From the NCBI RefSeq assembly GCF_001522545.3, contig NC_031768.1:82493769-82557768 (forward strand): a DNA stretch of 64,000 nucleotides, read 5' to 3'. Each line of letters starts with the position of its first letter. Positions within the stretch are counted from its first letter, which is position 1. The notes under the pieces are model-generated. The model ran no database searches, was not told the DNA's origin, and saw only the letters and a program-made list of their open reading frames with translations. Both the position numbers and the translations under genes were made by a program. Source of the stretch: Parus major (taxonomy: Eukaryota > Chordata > Aves > Passeriformes > Paridae). Shown piece by piece: positions 11,502 through 23,269 of this stretch.

Positions 11502-12132
11502 GTCATGGTTTAGGGCAAATTTAGGGAGGAAAATCTACAAAGGGGTCCCTCTAGAAAGCAAATTCAAGCAGCTCTTCCCCTCACCGGTTCAGGAGGAGAA
11601 TCTCCTTCGAGAGAAGTGGAAAAAGTTGTTTATTTAAGAAGCAAAGTACTCACAAGCATCAAAAACGGAATAATATTAAACAATGAAACCTCTTATTGTT
11701 CTGAAGAGATGGCAGATTCAGAAAGTCCTGTGGATTGGAGAGAGTCCTTTTCATGAGTGTGTCCTTGGCTCTCTCAGTCTTCCAGGGGCTTGGGTCTGGT
11801 GTCCTGGCTGCAGCACAGCTTGGGGGGCCCCAGGGCAACAGTCCTGGTGTTCCCAGACTGAACAATGGCTGAACCCTTCCAAAAAAAACTTTCTGGCCTC
11901 AGCTAATGAGAGAAAAAACAGCAAAAACAATAAGGGAAGACTCCCCATCTGTCTGCAGAGAGGACAACTCTGAGAGCACTGCTTATCTCTGTTACTGAAT
12001 AGAGCCACTTCCACAAAAGAATTCCACTGCTTTTCCTTCTCCCTCTCTTTGCTCTCAGATCTAGTTTTAAAGGTTCAGCATAAACAATACACATGATTTG
12101 GGATACAAGCATCATAAAGTCACCCTAGGACA
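11502..12132 (-). mobile_element. Solo LTR of an endogenous retrovirus-like element
   Basis: Read on the minus strand, the element begins TGTCCTAGGGTGAC (at 12132) and ends CTAAACCATGACA (at 11502), giving the TG...CA termini and short TGTC/GACA inverted ends expected of an LTR. Its 631-bp length fits. A polyadenylation signal AATAAA lies near the 3' end (11629-11634). No gag, pol or env remnants flank it and no second copy lies nearby, so it is a solo LTR left by recombination. I could not find a clean target-site duplication: the five bases before 11502 (TTAGC) and after 12132 (TCAAT) differ. I believe this is a bird ERV LTR, but the exact family is uncertain. The open frames of 68 to 96 codons inside it are shadows. 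Confidence 0.7.
11629..11634 (-). promoter_or_regulatory. AATAAA polyadenylation signal of the LTR
   Basis: The hexamer reads AATAAA on the minus strand within TCTTAAATAAACAAC, about 130 bases before the LTR 3' end, where the R/U5 region of an LTR would place it. Confidence 0.5.
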
Positions 12133-12667
12133 TCAATGTAAATCATTCTTTTGTTGAGTTATTGAATCTGAGTTCTGTTTCTCTATTGTTGCCATCAAGG
12201 CAATTTCCCTACCAAATGCAGTCCTTTAAAAAATAACTGTTGGTGCCTGTGGTTTTCCGTTGTGACAAATTCTCTATTCTATGCTATTTAAAATGGAGTT
12301 GGGTAATGTATAGCTTCACACAGGCTTTAAGCATGCAGTCAAATTTTACTCAGCATGAGTAACATATTAGACATCATTGCTTATTGCCTGCAACACCATT
12401 CAGAAAAATACCAGATCAAAGTACATTCTGGCCTGTGATTTAGACATTGCAATATATGTTTAGAACAATTCAAATAAAGTCTCTATTAGCATAAGAATTA
12501 TAAGGTAGCAATATTCAGCTTGTAGAGGAAAAAAGATGTTGATATGTGATATTACATGTGTACCTGTTCATTTTTATTTATGATTGATTTTATAAGATCA
12601 GGGCAAGATCATGAAATATCCTGTAAAGACATTATGGTGGTATTAAAGTGACTTTATTTATTTTACC

Positions 12668-12693
12668 TTTTTTTTTTTTTTTTTTTTTTTTTT
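12668..12693. repeat. Poly-T run of 26
   Basis: An uninterrupted run of T follows TTTTACC. CR1 elements do not end in poly-A and no SINE or LINE body was recognised next to it, so it is treated as a simple repeat. Confidence 0.9.
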
Positions 12694-12896
12694 AGTAATG
12701 ATATATTTTCTCTGAGAAGTGGTAATTTTAAAAAGAGAATTTACTCTTTCATACACGTGTAGAATATTCTGAGGAGTCCTATATATTTCAAAGCCACAAG
12801 TGCATGCTTTTCTGTAGGTAAGTATAAGCACATATATTTAATAAACATGATATAAAGAAGAAAATTAATTTATTCCTATATTTTCCTTTTAAAGGC

Positions 12897-12937
12897 ATAT
12901 ATATATATATATATATATAGGGGGAGAGAGAGAGAGG
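12897..12937. repeat. Compound (AT)n-(AG)n microsatellite
   Basis: About 11 AT units pass through a short G run into about six AG units. A compound dinucleotide repeat of this kind is likely to be polymorphic in length. Confidence 0.9.
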
Positions 12938-13936
12938 GTCTTGAGTCCATATTTATGTGTACAAATGAATGAAACTTTGCTTTCAGAGTCTTGGTTCTTT
13001 TTACTTGTAGTGTTCACCAAGTACTCCAACTTCTCAAGGACTGAAGCAGAAAATTTACACTAAAACTGGATTTCTCAGTTCTCCACTGTTGATCCTTTGG
13101 GTCAGTTTTCCAAACACCCATGTCCATACAACCTGTTTTGCAGTTGATGACTTTATGAAGCCATTACAAGCAAGATCTTTTGTTTTGCAGTTCTGCCACA
13201 GAAGTCGGGATATCTGTAAAAAGCACATGAGACCTTAACACCTATTTTAGCATGTAAATATAGCTTTGAATTATTATTGGGTTATTTTGGCTGATATATG
13301 TAAGAGTGTTTCTGTTTCCACTTCCATTTCCATCATGGTCAACTTTTTAAATTTGCATTAATACAGAGACTTCTTGTTTATGGGATCTTAAATCTCTCTT
13401 TGTGAATTATCTTAAAAATATTTTCATTTTACATTTGCAAGTAGATAGAATAATGAAGATTTAAAGGGCATTCCTAAAAAATTAAACCAGTCAGGTACAT
13501 CTTTTTACAAGAGGATTTTATGGGGGAACTTTGTATTACTGAAAAATTAAATCCAAAGAACCCCTAAGATGGATTCATGTCTGTAACATTTAGAAGAAAA
13601 AAGAAGAATGTCACACAATTCTTATATGAAGCTTCTGAGGCATAACCTGTTTTTTGAAAGTTTTCAAACTATATAGAATCCTTTATGGCTCATGATAAGG
13701 CTTTTCTTTGTAGTTTTTTATTTTTTTATTTTTAAAATTTTTTTAGTTTATTTCGCTGATACTTAAAAAATGCATCTTCTTTGTAGTCTGAGGTTTTCTC
13801 CCTTTCAGCCTCTGGGTTCATTTGGACTTTTTATCTTTTAGATTAAAGAGGTATTTGCAATCAAAGAGAGCTCTCCTGTATGACAAATACAGGCCTTAAA
13901 AAGACCATCTCACACATTTTTTGTCTAAAGAGCTTC

Positions 13937-14006
13937 TTTTATCTTTCACTGTAGATCATGACTTCTAGGCCACAAAACTTTCCATGCTCTCTTTTCCAGT
14001 CTTTCC
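13937..14006 (+). repeat. Unclassified dispersed repeat, copy 2
   Basis: This copy matches 4508-4574 in the same orientation, best from GACTTCTAGGCC (13960) to CTTTTCCAGTCTTTC. The weaker upstream part, TTATCTTTC followed by a GAT-containing stretch, also aligns. No terminal repeats or poly-A tail are visible and the family is unknown to me. Confidence 0.5.
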
Positions 14007-17000
14007 AATTAGCACTACTCAGTCCACTTGGGATTCTGATCCTCTGGTGTAATTGAAAACTCAGTTGTTCTTTCAGTCTTGCTTTTCTCCGTCTCCACTC
14101 TCCTTCAGTGGACTTGTCTTTCCTCTCAGCAAGCTGTAGTCAATTGTTCTTAGACAAGTGGTATTTCTTGCCCACAGTAACTTTCAGAAAGTTTCCCTGC
14201 ACAATTTTATTGTTCCATAGATAAGCCATAGACTATGAAAATTTATTAGTAATAAAATGTAGTTTGAGTTTATAACACAAATAAAATTTCAAAGACAGTT
14301 ACTCTTTTGATTCTAAAAGTTAATTTATCAGTTTAAGTATTTCATTTATTACTTGCTACTTTCATATTTTAATATAGCAATGCATTATACATCCCAATGA
14401 TACTCTATTTCAGAATTAATTGCTTAGATATTCTTATGGTGAGCACAATAAATGAAGCGACTGATTTTTAAATAACTGGGTAGTGCATTTATCAAACTAA
14501 CAGTTCAGATAGTTTAAAAGCTAAAGAGGTCACTGAATATATTTGTTGAGGGCTACAACTCAAAAAACTAGTTATGAAGAATTTTGAATAATAAGAACAG
14601 ATTTGGATCCTTACACAGGTTTCAAAAACTCAGATTCAGTCCTATCTTTATTAAAAGGTATTTAAACATCTCACTTCTCAGAACATTTGTATTATAATAT
14701 TCTGATTTTCAGTTTCTTGTCTTTGAGACACAATATTATGTTCTACTCAAAGCAACTAAAGTCTTTCCTGTGTCTTTAAATTTCTTATTGCCATCAGAAA
14801 ATAAAAATATGAAGTTATTACACCACTGAAGATAGTAATATCTATTTATAGATAGAACAAAACTGGATACTCTCAAAAAGGAAACCTTAAAAACCATAGA
14901 ATTGTGTGAGGTTCAATTCATCAGTTCATTGAAACTAATCTAACATCTCTGGCGTTATTTGGGGTGAAAAGAAAAACAAAATATTTACAAAGAAGGACAT
15001 TCTGAAGAGCAATCAAGTCATTGTGTGTGACAAAATTTCAGAACATGAAAGTAATTTGCTTTTTCTCTTTGCCAGAACTTTGTGTCCTGAGGAAAACATT
15101 GAGGCTTTGGAGTGCAACACATATTAGTCAATAAAGCAATGCGCCACTGAGTTCAGAACAAGATTTCTTTTAAAAAGGACTTTGTACTATGTTTCTTAGC
15201 CAGAGTATTTAATTTGTCAACAAACCAAATTAATGGACAAAGGTAATGATGGAAATCATGGTAGTGCATTAATTTAACGCAGCTATATCTTTGATATATA
15301 ATGTATACTCTTGAGACAAAAGTAGGCACAATTCACTGAGACACTGCTGAGCTTTTAGGCTCAAGGAAATGCATCAGGTCTCCCTGGTTCTGGTTGTAAG
15401 CCCAGATCTGAAAAAGTCAGCATACACAGGAAAAGTGGATAGCTAGAGAATCAGGTGTCCTCCCCAGAGAAAGCAGGTATGAGGATGTAGCCATGGGTAT
15501 GGGTTGTCTGTTGAATAAGCAGCCAGATAAGAATGGATTCTTAGTCAGATATTACTCTGTCATCTGAAAAACATGAAAAGCTTGCTGCAGCATTTTGGAT
15601 GTGTTGGTACAGGGGTAAGAAGGTGGATATAAAATTAAACCCATATCTAGTCCTGAATGGACTCAAGCTGTGCAGAAGATTGTAAAAACAAAAATGTTAC
15701 TTTTATCCCCCAAGGACAGTCAGAAAATATGAACTTTGGGATTGTGACATTAGATGGTAGTTCTGCGAAATATCTCACTTATTTAGGTCAAATCTTGAAA
15801 GATTCCATTTGGTGTTGTAAGTTTCTATCTCTTCTCTTTCTGCTGTGCTCTTAGTTATGTTATCTACAGAAAAATTGGTGTTGGCCATTAAAATATTTTT
15901 GGTTTTATATTTGATCTTAAAGTCATTCCTTGAATTGCTTTTCTTTCTTGCTTATTGCTTTCAGATAGAGTTAAAATAAAATTATAAAAATAATGTTTTT
16001 CTCACTAGAAGTATAGAAAATATACCTCAGCTTCTTAAGTTCAAATGTTTAAAATGTTCTTACAGAGTATATGGAGACTAATTATCTTTAACACAGTTTG
16101 GGGACCTGTCTCTGCACGTATGTGGAACTTTGCCTTTATAAAGTCACTGGTGGAATAGAAGGTGTTTTATTGAGTTTTTCCCATTTATACTTTTGTCCAC
16201 TAGTGACTGTTTTTAGCAATTTATTTGCTTTTAGTTCTTTCACCCACCCATTCAGTGACACCTTGAATATGGTGAACATGGATAATATTTTGCTCCAGAT
16301 GATTCATCCTGTAGAAATCTAACTTTTCTAATTGTTTCCCCCTCTACTCTATTAGTATATTCCTTATACATTGCAAAAAACCCTCCATTTTCAGGCTTTT
16401 AAAAGTGATTGAATACAATTATTTGATCAAAGTGTTTCAAATAGATATTATACTGTGATTATTTTTAACCTTTTTGTGGTGTACTTTCAGCATGCATCCA
16501 ATAAGTTTTCTTACATTTTGATTTACAGAACTACATCATCTGTATGAATAAAGGTCAATCTGCTAAAGTGTGAACAATTCCTTGCTTGAACTGAACGTGG
16601 TGTTCAAGCACTTTTTTTCCATGTTACTAATTTTATACCTATATTAACAGTAAGGGCAGTTGAGACTTTGAAAGGAGAAGAATTTGGCTTAAGCTGAGCT
16701 TGAGGAAGAATAAAAGTGAAAAAAGTTTTAAGTATTTCTTTAAATACTTGTGTTTTCTTTTTCTCAATACCAAAATCAATAATTAAATATTTTGCTAAAA
16801 ACAATTCAATTAAGGAAAAAAATCTTGAATTGATACTGTGTTTTCTATAAGAGTCACATAAATAAAATGAAATTTACACACAGAAATGGCTTTGTCTGGC
16901 TATATTCAGACCTAAAGAAATAATTGTTTCCTTATGTCCTATTGATGTATTAGAAAATAAACTAATTACAGTTCTCAGAATGACACCTAAGAATGGATGT

Positions 17001-18013
17001 CATTTCAGCATTTTGGAATGCATGGGAAGAACATCTTTGTAGTGAGGAGAGGAAGGTTGCATGGTGAGTGCTTGCTAGAAGTTACACATTATACTACAGG
17101 TGAATTTATGATACCAGAGGTGCTACGAGATATTGATCTCCATCCTTCATGATAAATCTGTCCTGAAAGCTAAATCCTAGTACATTGCTACCTGTTGTGA
17201 GGATAGGGACAAACTTCAGGTGGTTCTATGGTTTTGGTCCATGTGCTCTCTGATTTTTTTCCTCAGCCCTTCTGCAAGGCAGAAAATAACTATTTTTAAG
17301 TTCTCTGATGTGCAGAACTGCAACAGGCCAGGCTGCTTTAGTTCTAGAGTGCAAATGAGCTACTAATGGAATCCCAGTTTCTGTTCTTCTGTGTTTACTC
17401 AACATCTGTCATTGGTATGTCTAGACAAACAGATATGTATGAGTCTGTCTTTGAGCAGGCTCAGTTAGTCACAGAATTCTCTGGATGCACTCAGCTCTGC
17501 TCTAGGGTTATGTATATTTTGTTCAAGCTCTTACTTGTATGTTCTTTATCAACACTGATTGCTCAGTTTGTATCTCTTTTAAATGGCATTTTTTATAGGT
17601 AGCAATAAAAGAAAAAACATTCTCAATCCCAGAGATCCCTTAGAAGTGCAACTGGACTTTAATTTGGAAATCACCTTTGAGCTGTTTCCACATGAGATGT
17701 CCAATGATCGCTGCTTTCAGCTGCACTTAAAACCTTTTGATAATGATTTGTTGTGCCTCAGCTCAGTGCTGAGTTACCTGCGTGTATTGGTTTCCTTCAG
17801 ATCATTTGAAGCAGCAGTGATCTGTGTGACATGGGACAAGCCAAACAGATTGGAATGACTGTGTCAAAGTCTGTGCCACTCTTATGACAGTGCATTATTT
17901 AAGTGTACATGAATATAATGCATTCCTTCCCAGCAGAACAGAGGAAATCCCTAGGTGACATGTACCATTATGCAGTGTCATATGCCTTTTTATCACATGC
18001 AGTATCAGATGTT
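14007..18013. other. Unique AT-rich sequence, no feature seen
   Basis: No repeat family or gene was recognised. Two neighbouring plus-strand frames at 17366-17602 and 17583-17858 overlap but have no domain, and no codon pattern argues for coding. Confidence 0.45.
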
Positions 18014-18414
18014 CAGAGAATCATAGACAGACTGTCCATAGTTGGAAAGCACTCACAAGAATCAGCAATATCCAGCTACTGACCCTGAAAAGAGCTACTG
18101 CAAAAGTCACACCATGTGCCTGACACATTTGTCCAAATGTTCTTCTGCCAGGCTTTGAGTTGTGACCCCTTTGCTGGGGAACCTGTTCCAGTGCCCAGCC
18201 ACCCTCTGGGTGAAGAAGCTTTTCATAATAACCAGCCTAAACCTCCCCTGGCACAATTTCACGTCATTCCCTTGGGCCCTGACACTGGTCACCAGAGACA
18301 GAACATTGGTGCCTGTCCCTCTGCCAGCCCAAACTGCACACAATGATAAGTTCTCAGTCTCCTCCCCTCAGCAGTTCCTCATATGCCTTGCCCTCTAGAA
18401 CCTTCACCATCTTG
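18014..18414 (-). mobile_element. CR1 LINE, 5'-truncated 3' end
   Basis: On the minus strand the order is an ORF2 C-terminal coding part, a stop codon at 18107-18109, then about 93 bases of 3' untranslated sequence ending in the AGAATCATAGA motif (rc) near 18014. This is the usual layout of an avian CR1 3' end. The copy is 5'-truncated near 18414, and the reading frame is disturbed upstream of about 18343. Divergence is moderate. Confidence 0.85.
18107..18343 (-). pseudogene. CR1 ORF2 C-terminal remnant (78 codons)
   Basis: The minus-strand frame ends in VRHMV and a TGA stop, the usual C-terminus of avian CR1 ORF2 (endonuclease plus reverse transcriptase). Other matching landmarks are LVTS, GND.KLCQGRFRL, FFTQRV and GHWNR, in family order. 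In an intact element this region follows the reverse transcriptase domain. Here all catalytic parts are missing because of 5' truncation, so it cannot function. The apparent start Met at 18343 is an accident. Confidence 0.8.
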
Positions 18415-18420
18415 TTAGCA

Positions 18421-21400
18421 TGAAGACTGTCTGATTCTTTAACTTGGTTAAGGTTACCAATGATGGCACTGTAATGCATTTGTGAACAGTTCTACTGTTT
18501 TGACATTTTTACCACAAGTTGGAAAATGTTAATCCTCACCTTCCAGACACTGCTATGTTTTTATTTTAGCTGAAAATTTAAAACCAACAATTTCTAATCA
18601 GAGATATTTTTACTTCAGCATGTTTTGATGAAATTCTTAATTCTATTAGAATGTTAGGCACTTTAGTGAATTAAACAAAAACTGTATTGACAAATTGTAT
18701 TATTGGTTCAGCTAAGAAGATTTTATTTAGCAGCTTTACTGAATACCAGGTGATACAACCAGGTGTGGGGGAGACAAAAATCTCAAAAGTATGTGAATTT
18801 GTTGTCCTGTAATGAATTCATTGCAGAAACTAATCAGATGCAGATCAGCATAATTTTGCTGCAATTTAATGCTGACTCCTGAGATCTTCAAAACCAGTAT
18901 GTGACGATGAGCTATCAGCACAGGAATGGTCTCCTCTGTGTTCAGATTAATTGTCTTTTAATTGCTGCTAATTGTCTGAGACTGTGTACCAGTTTTCTTC
19001 TTGCACTTTATATGAATTCAACAAATCCTGACCGTATTTCCTGTGATCATAACTTCTTATCTTGGACCTCATTCCATGCTTTTACCTTCTTTCTTTTCTG
19101 TACTGTCAAGATCACTGAACACATCTTCTTCAAGGCCAGTGATTTTTCACATCTTTGTATATTGTATTAAGAGTCCTGGCTTGCCCTAAGACAAGTGGCT
19201 CTGTGAGATATCTGTCAGTAATTCAGGAAGAAGGCATCATTCCCTTGCTATCTGCATTTCAGATAGAGCCAGTACTGATGTGGCACAACAGATACGTTTC
19301 CTGGCTAGTTCCTTCTCCTCTAGAGTTAACTTTTGTCCCTTTTCTAAGACAATCCAGTGGAGATAAACAATTCAGAGATGAAATGTTTTTTGTAGATTGG
19401 TTCTGAGCTAATTATTAATACTGATTCATAATTTCAATTCTTTTTCAGCTTCCTGAACTTTTCAATTTCACAGAGTAGCTATGAGGACATTAGAAATACT
19501 CTTCTGGTGTGTCTACATTAATAAACTAACCCAAGAAAACATACTGAGACTCTTTAATGGTAAACACATAGCATAACCTGGACCAAAATATCTGTGGCTG
19601 ACACAGTGACTGAGACAAGCTTAGAAGTCAAAAAATTGTCTCCAAAGCATCCTGTTCTGGTGCTACAAAGGTGCAGCCCAAGTTGTTCCTGTTAGAGCTG
19701 TTGACATGCAGGAAGTTGCCCTGCTGGTGGCTGGAAATGGTGCAGGAGTCTTTCACAGTTCACAGAATAGATTATATTGTATGAATATGAGTATGAAATA
19801 TAAATATGCAATTATATGTATTTCTAATACACATAATATTTAGCTCCTATTTTTATTTATACTAGACTTGCTGTGTTAACAGGTATTAGAATGAGTAAAG
19901 AGATTTAGAAATTTTGAAGAACAAATAGTAATTACAGTAGGGGGTTTTGTGTTGTAAAATTAATGCTCCATGAACATCTTGGCTAAATCCTTGAACAGCT
20001 GGGCTATCATTATTTAATTTTGAAGAAATAAACATTTCTTACAAATCTTTGTAATAATATAGACACAAATCTTGAGAAGTTTTTTATTTACAGACTCACA
20101 TTAAACTGGAAAAACAAGGTCTAGAATTTCTAATGATGTTTATGAAATAGAGGCAAGAATTTTTAAAGTTGTAAGAAATGAATCAATTATTAAAAAAATA
20201 AATATTTTTTCAGGTCATTCCATAGACTGGAAGGTCCTAAGAAGTGCCTAGTGGCAGAACAGTGCTAGAAATCATTACTATTAATAAATTATAAGGAATG
20301 TGTTATTATTTTATTGTGAATAAGTAGAAGAAATAATTCTGGTTTTCTTCTTCTTCTTGTTCAGCTATACAATGGTTATAAGACAACATTCAGTAAATCC
20401 ATAGCTCTAATTGAATGATCCATGTATTATAACCTGTATTCTGCATTCTGCATTCTGCAATATTGTGGGTATTATTAAAACAGAGGAAGAATCAGTAAAA
20501 TGGGTTATAATGATAGTTTGCTAGGTCTGAGATGATGTGCTGGAGAAGCCTTTAGAAATTTATTATAATTTCTTAAGGGAGCTTAGGTGCCAAGGTATAA
20601 AGTGTAAGGAACACACGATGGAAGATGTTTAAGTATTAAAATAGCATTAATATTTATCAATGAAGTTCAGGAGAATGTAAGGAGAAAAAATAGCAGAGGT
20701 ACTTCTGTAGACTTCATATTTTTATGGAACTCATTATCATAGTGTCCAAAGACCTCACAATCATTATGCATTTATTCCAATGTATATTTAAGATCAGACT
20801 TAACACATCTTTAGGGATGGTAATTGAGCTTTAAAGAAGTGAAGATCAAGGGATTTAAACATTCCTAGGTTCCAGTGTCTGAAGGTGAGCAATGAGCTCT
20901 GTAAACTCTACAGCAAGATGACAGAGCTCTCTCTCCCACATTTGGTTGTGCAATTGGTCAGGAGGAAAAACTCCCATCAGCCACCAGCAGCTTCAACTTC
21001 CCCTCTTTCCTCAGCTGTCTTAAAGGTAGAGCTACCCATGACAGGTTGGTGACCCAATTCCTTGGCCAAACACTTTCTTTTTTTGAGCACTATCTAATCT
21101 TAATTTCAATTAAAGGAGGAAGAGAATTAGCTGTATATAATAGCTGTATATAATTTTTCTGCCTCTTAAAAAAGTTGGTAGTGATTTAGGGACAAGCAGT
21201 ATTACCCTGAATTAAAAGCAAGCAAGTGCACCTCCCTCTCTTCCTCTAGTGGATCCTGCATTTTACATGGCTTTGTATTTACTATTAATTCCATGCATTT
21301 AAAAAAAGCATTTAGCTTACAGTGCAATATATATATTCATAGAATTTAGAGATGCCAGGAGCAGTGAGAGTTTTGAACCTCAAGTCCTTTGTATTTTGTT

Positions 21401-22159
21401 AACCATTCCATGAAATGAAATGCTAATGGTAACATTAACCACCATTTTGAGTATTCAGATGGATGTTTTATTTGCTGGGGAAACTCAATCAGTTTGATTT
21501 TCCTTAGACTGAGACAAATCCAGCTGAAATTTCCCCAAAGCTTTTGACCCAAATGCTTTCAGAAGCACATAATATTTTTCTTGAGAAAATTTAAGAAATT
21601 ATCAAAATGTACACTGCTCAGTGCTTCTGATTTATGGCTAAATTTCAGAAGGATGGAAATATAGAGCGGAAGTCAATGAATACAAAACCAGTGAATGTAT
21701 TAAGCAATTTCAAAAAAGTCTGCTGATTTTCCTTATAAATATCACCAATTATGGTTACAGAATGAAAAAAATGTATAGAAAGTTAGGGTCTGATTCAATC
21801 TAGCACAGCTGTACAAAACATTTCTATATCAATTATTTAAACTAGATTAAGTAGGGCTGATGAAATTTTCTAGTGCAACAGTTTCCGTTGTAAAGGCTGA
21901 TGCAAAAAAGACTAAACATTTTCTCAGAGCATTAATTTCACAAAAACAGTCTTATGAAACATTACTAAAGAACATCTGAAGAAATAGGGAAGTTTAAATT
22001 CAGCTTTGAGATGACTGATGCAAGTAAATTGTGAGATGAAGTGAACTGGGTCCTTGTTCAAGACAGTCTTCACCTTTGCCCTGGAGTAACCCTATATAAC
22101 AATTACAGTCATCTAGGAATAAAGAATGAAGAGTATGTAAGAAACAGGACACAAGAGAA
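18421..22159. other. Unique AT-rich sequence with small local duplications
   Basis: No gene or interspersed repeat was recognised. Small tandem duplications are visible: a 7-bp unit (ATTCTGC) three times at 20438-20460 and a 13-bp unit (TAGCTGTATATAA) twice at 21128-21153. A block at about 20880-21060 is richer in GC but unclassified. Confidence 0.45.
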
Positions 22160-22173
22160 GTCAACCATGCAAT

Positions 22174-22700
22174 TTGATCCAAACGCCCACCTGCATTAGA
22201 ACCAGTGTCACCAGAAAAGGATGTAAATTATTAGTGGTAATTGGAGACTCCTTGCAGAGGGGCATTGAAGCACCCATCCCATTTGTTATACAGACAATTT
22301 CTCTAGGGAAATTTGCAGCCTACAAGGAGCTTGCATTCAGGGTTACACCAAGAGGCTGCCAAGCCTGGTGAAGCCTACAGATTATCACCTGCTCCTACTC
22401 TTCCACACAGGGTCTAGTGATACCGTGATGAAGAAACCTAGAACAATCAAAAGAGATTATATAGTAAGTCTGTCAGAGCAGTCTTAGAGCAATATAGAAC
22501 ATAGCCAGTTCTCCTCTATTCTCCCAGTCAGAGGAGAGGATTTGTGAAGAAAATGATCAGATCAATACCTGGTTGTATCACTGGTCACATACTCCAAGTT
22601 TTGACTTCTACAGTAATCAAGGATCTACCTTTGAGAAGCCACGTCTGTTGAGATCTGATGGGATTCACCCAGAAAGTGGAGCAAGAGGGTCTTTCACAAA
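22174..22700 (+). pseudogene. CR1 ORF1 esterase-domain remnant (SGNH/GDSL type)
   Basis: CR1-like LINEs carry an ORF1 with an SGNH-hydrolase (esterase) domain. The nucleophile block reads VVIGDSLQRG, with GDS at 22243-22251. The block III part reads FHTGSSDT at about 22404-22424, so the family Gly-x-Asn-Asp has Ser in place of Asn. The catalytic Asp/His block reads SDGIHP, with Asp and His codons at 22657-22668. GDS and DGIH are in one frame and GSSD in another, so at least two frame changes separate them, and a TGA at 22369 ends the first segment. The protein is dead. Confidence 0.7.
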
Positions 22701-22889
22701 AAGCTGATCCCACTTTTTAAAGAGAAATTTAAACCAGAAATTTAAACCCTTCTTCTTACAAGAAGGGGACAGAATTTTGAGCAACAGAGAAGAACTAGGG
22801 GCTGTTGATGTTTTAGATACCAACAGGTAAATGCCTGTGAAAAGCCTCAAAGTAATTAGGGTGTGTTCCTCTAAAAAGGTGTGAATTTC

Positions 22890-23190
22890 CCAGCAGACAT
22901 GCCTCTGGACCAATGCAGCATGGGGAGCAAACAAGAGAAGTTGAAAGCCACTGTCCAGCTAGAAATCTGTGATCTAATCACTATTACTAGTATGTGGTGG
23001 GATGAATCCGGCTACTGGAGTGGTGATATTGGTGGATATAAACTATTTAGAAGGGACAAGCAAGAAAGGCAGTGGTGGGGCCAGAAGGGTTGCCCTTTAT
23101 ATAAAAACAAATAAAGTGATTGGCTACACAGAATTGTCTTTGAAAACAAAGGACAAACACATTAGGAGCTATAGGTAAAAATTAGCTGCA
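22890..23190 (+). pseudogene. CR1 ORF2 endonuclease-domain remnant
   Basis: The frame contains WWDESGYW, then GGYKLFRRDKQ at about 23031-23063, matching the N-terminal part of the APE-type endonuclease of avian CR1 ORF2. In that family the residues before the paired Trp include a catalytic Glu (Thr-Glu-Thr-Trp-Trp). Here they read Thr-Ser-Met-Trp-Trp, so the Glu is lost. The rest of the domain, including the Asp and His motifs near its C-terminus, is missing. Confidence 0.7.
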
Positions 23191-23269
23191 AAACCAGCAA
23201 AAGAAAACTCAAGGCTGATGTTTACTGCAGGCCAATGCAGATTAGGTTTAAGATCACCTGAGAAACTTG

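Larger units (their letters stand above)
12133..13936. other. Unique AT-rich sequence with simple repeats
   Basis: No gene was seen. It holds the long T run and the AT/AG microsatellite listed separately, plus T-rich low-complexity sequence near 13717-13746. Confidence 0.45.

Noticed and set aside
12668..12693. Poly-T run as the tail of a minus-strand retroposon or processed pseudogene
   Set aside because: No body, target-site duplication or cDNA-like sequence was found next to it, and CR1 does not end in poly-A.
17366..17858. Two overlapping frames that could be read as a frameshifted gene
   Set aside because: Neither part shows a domain, and joining them would be guesswork.
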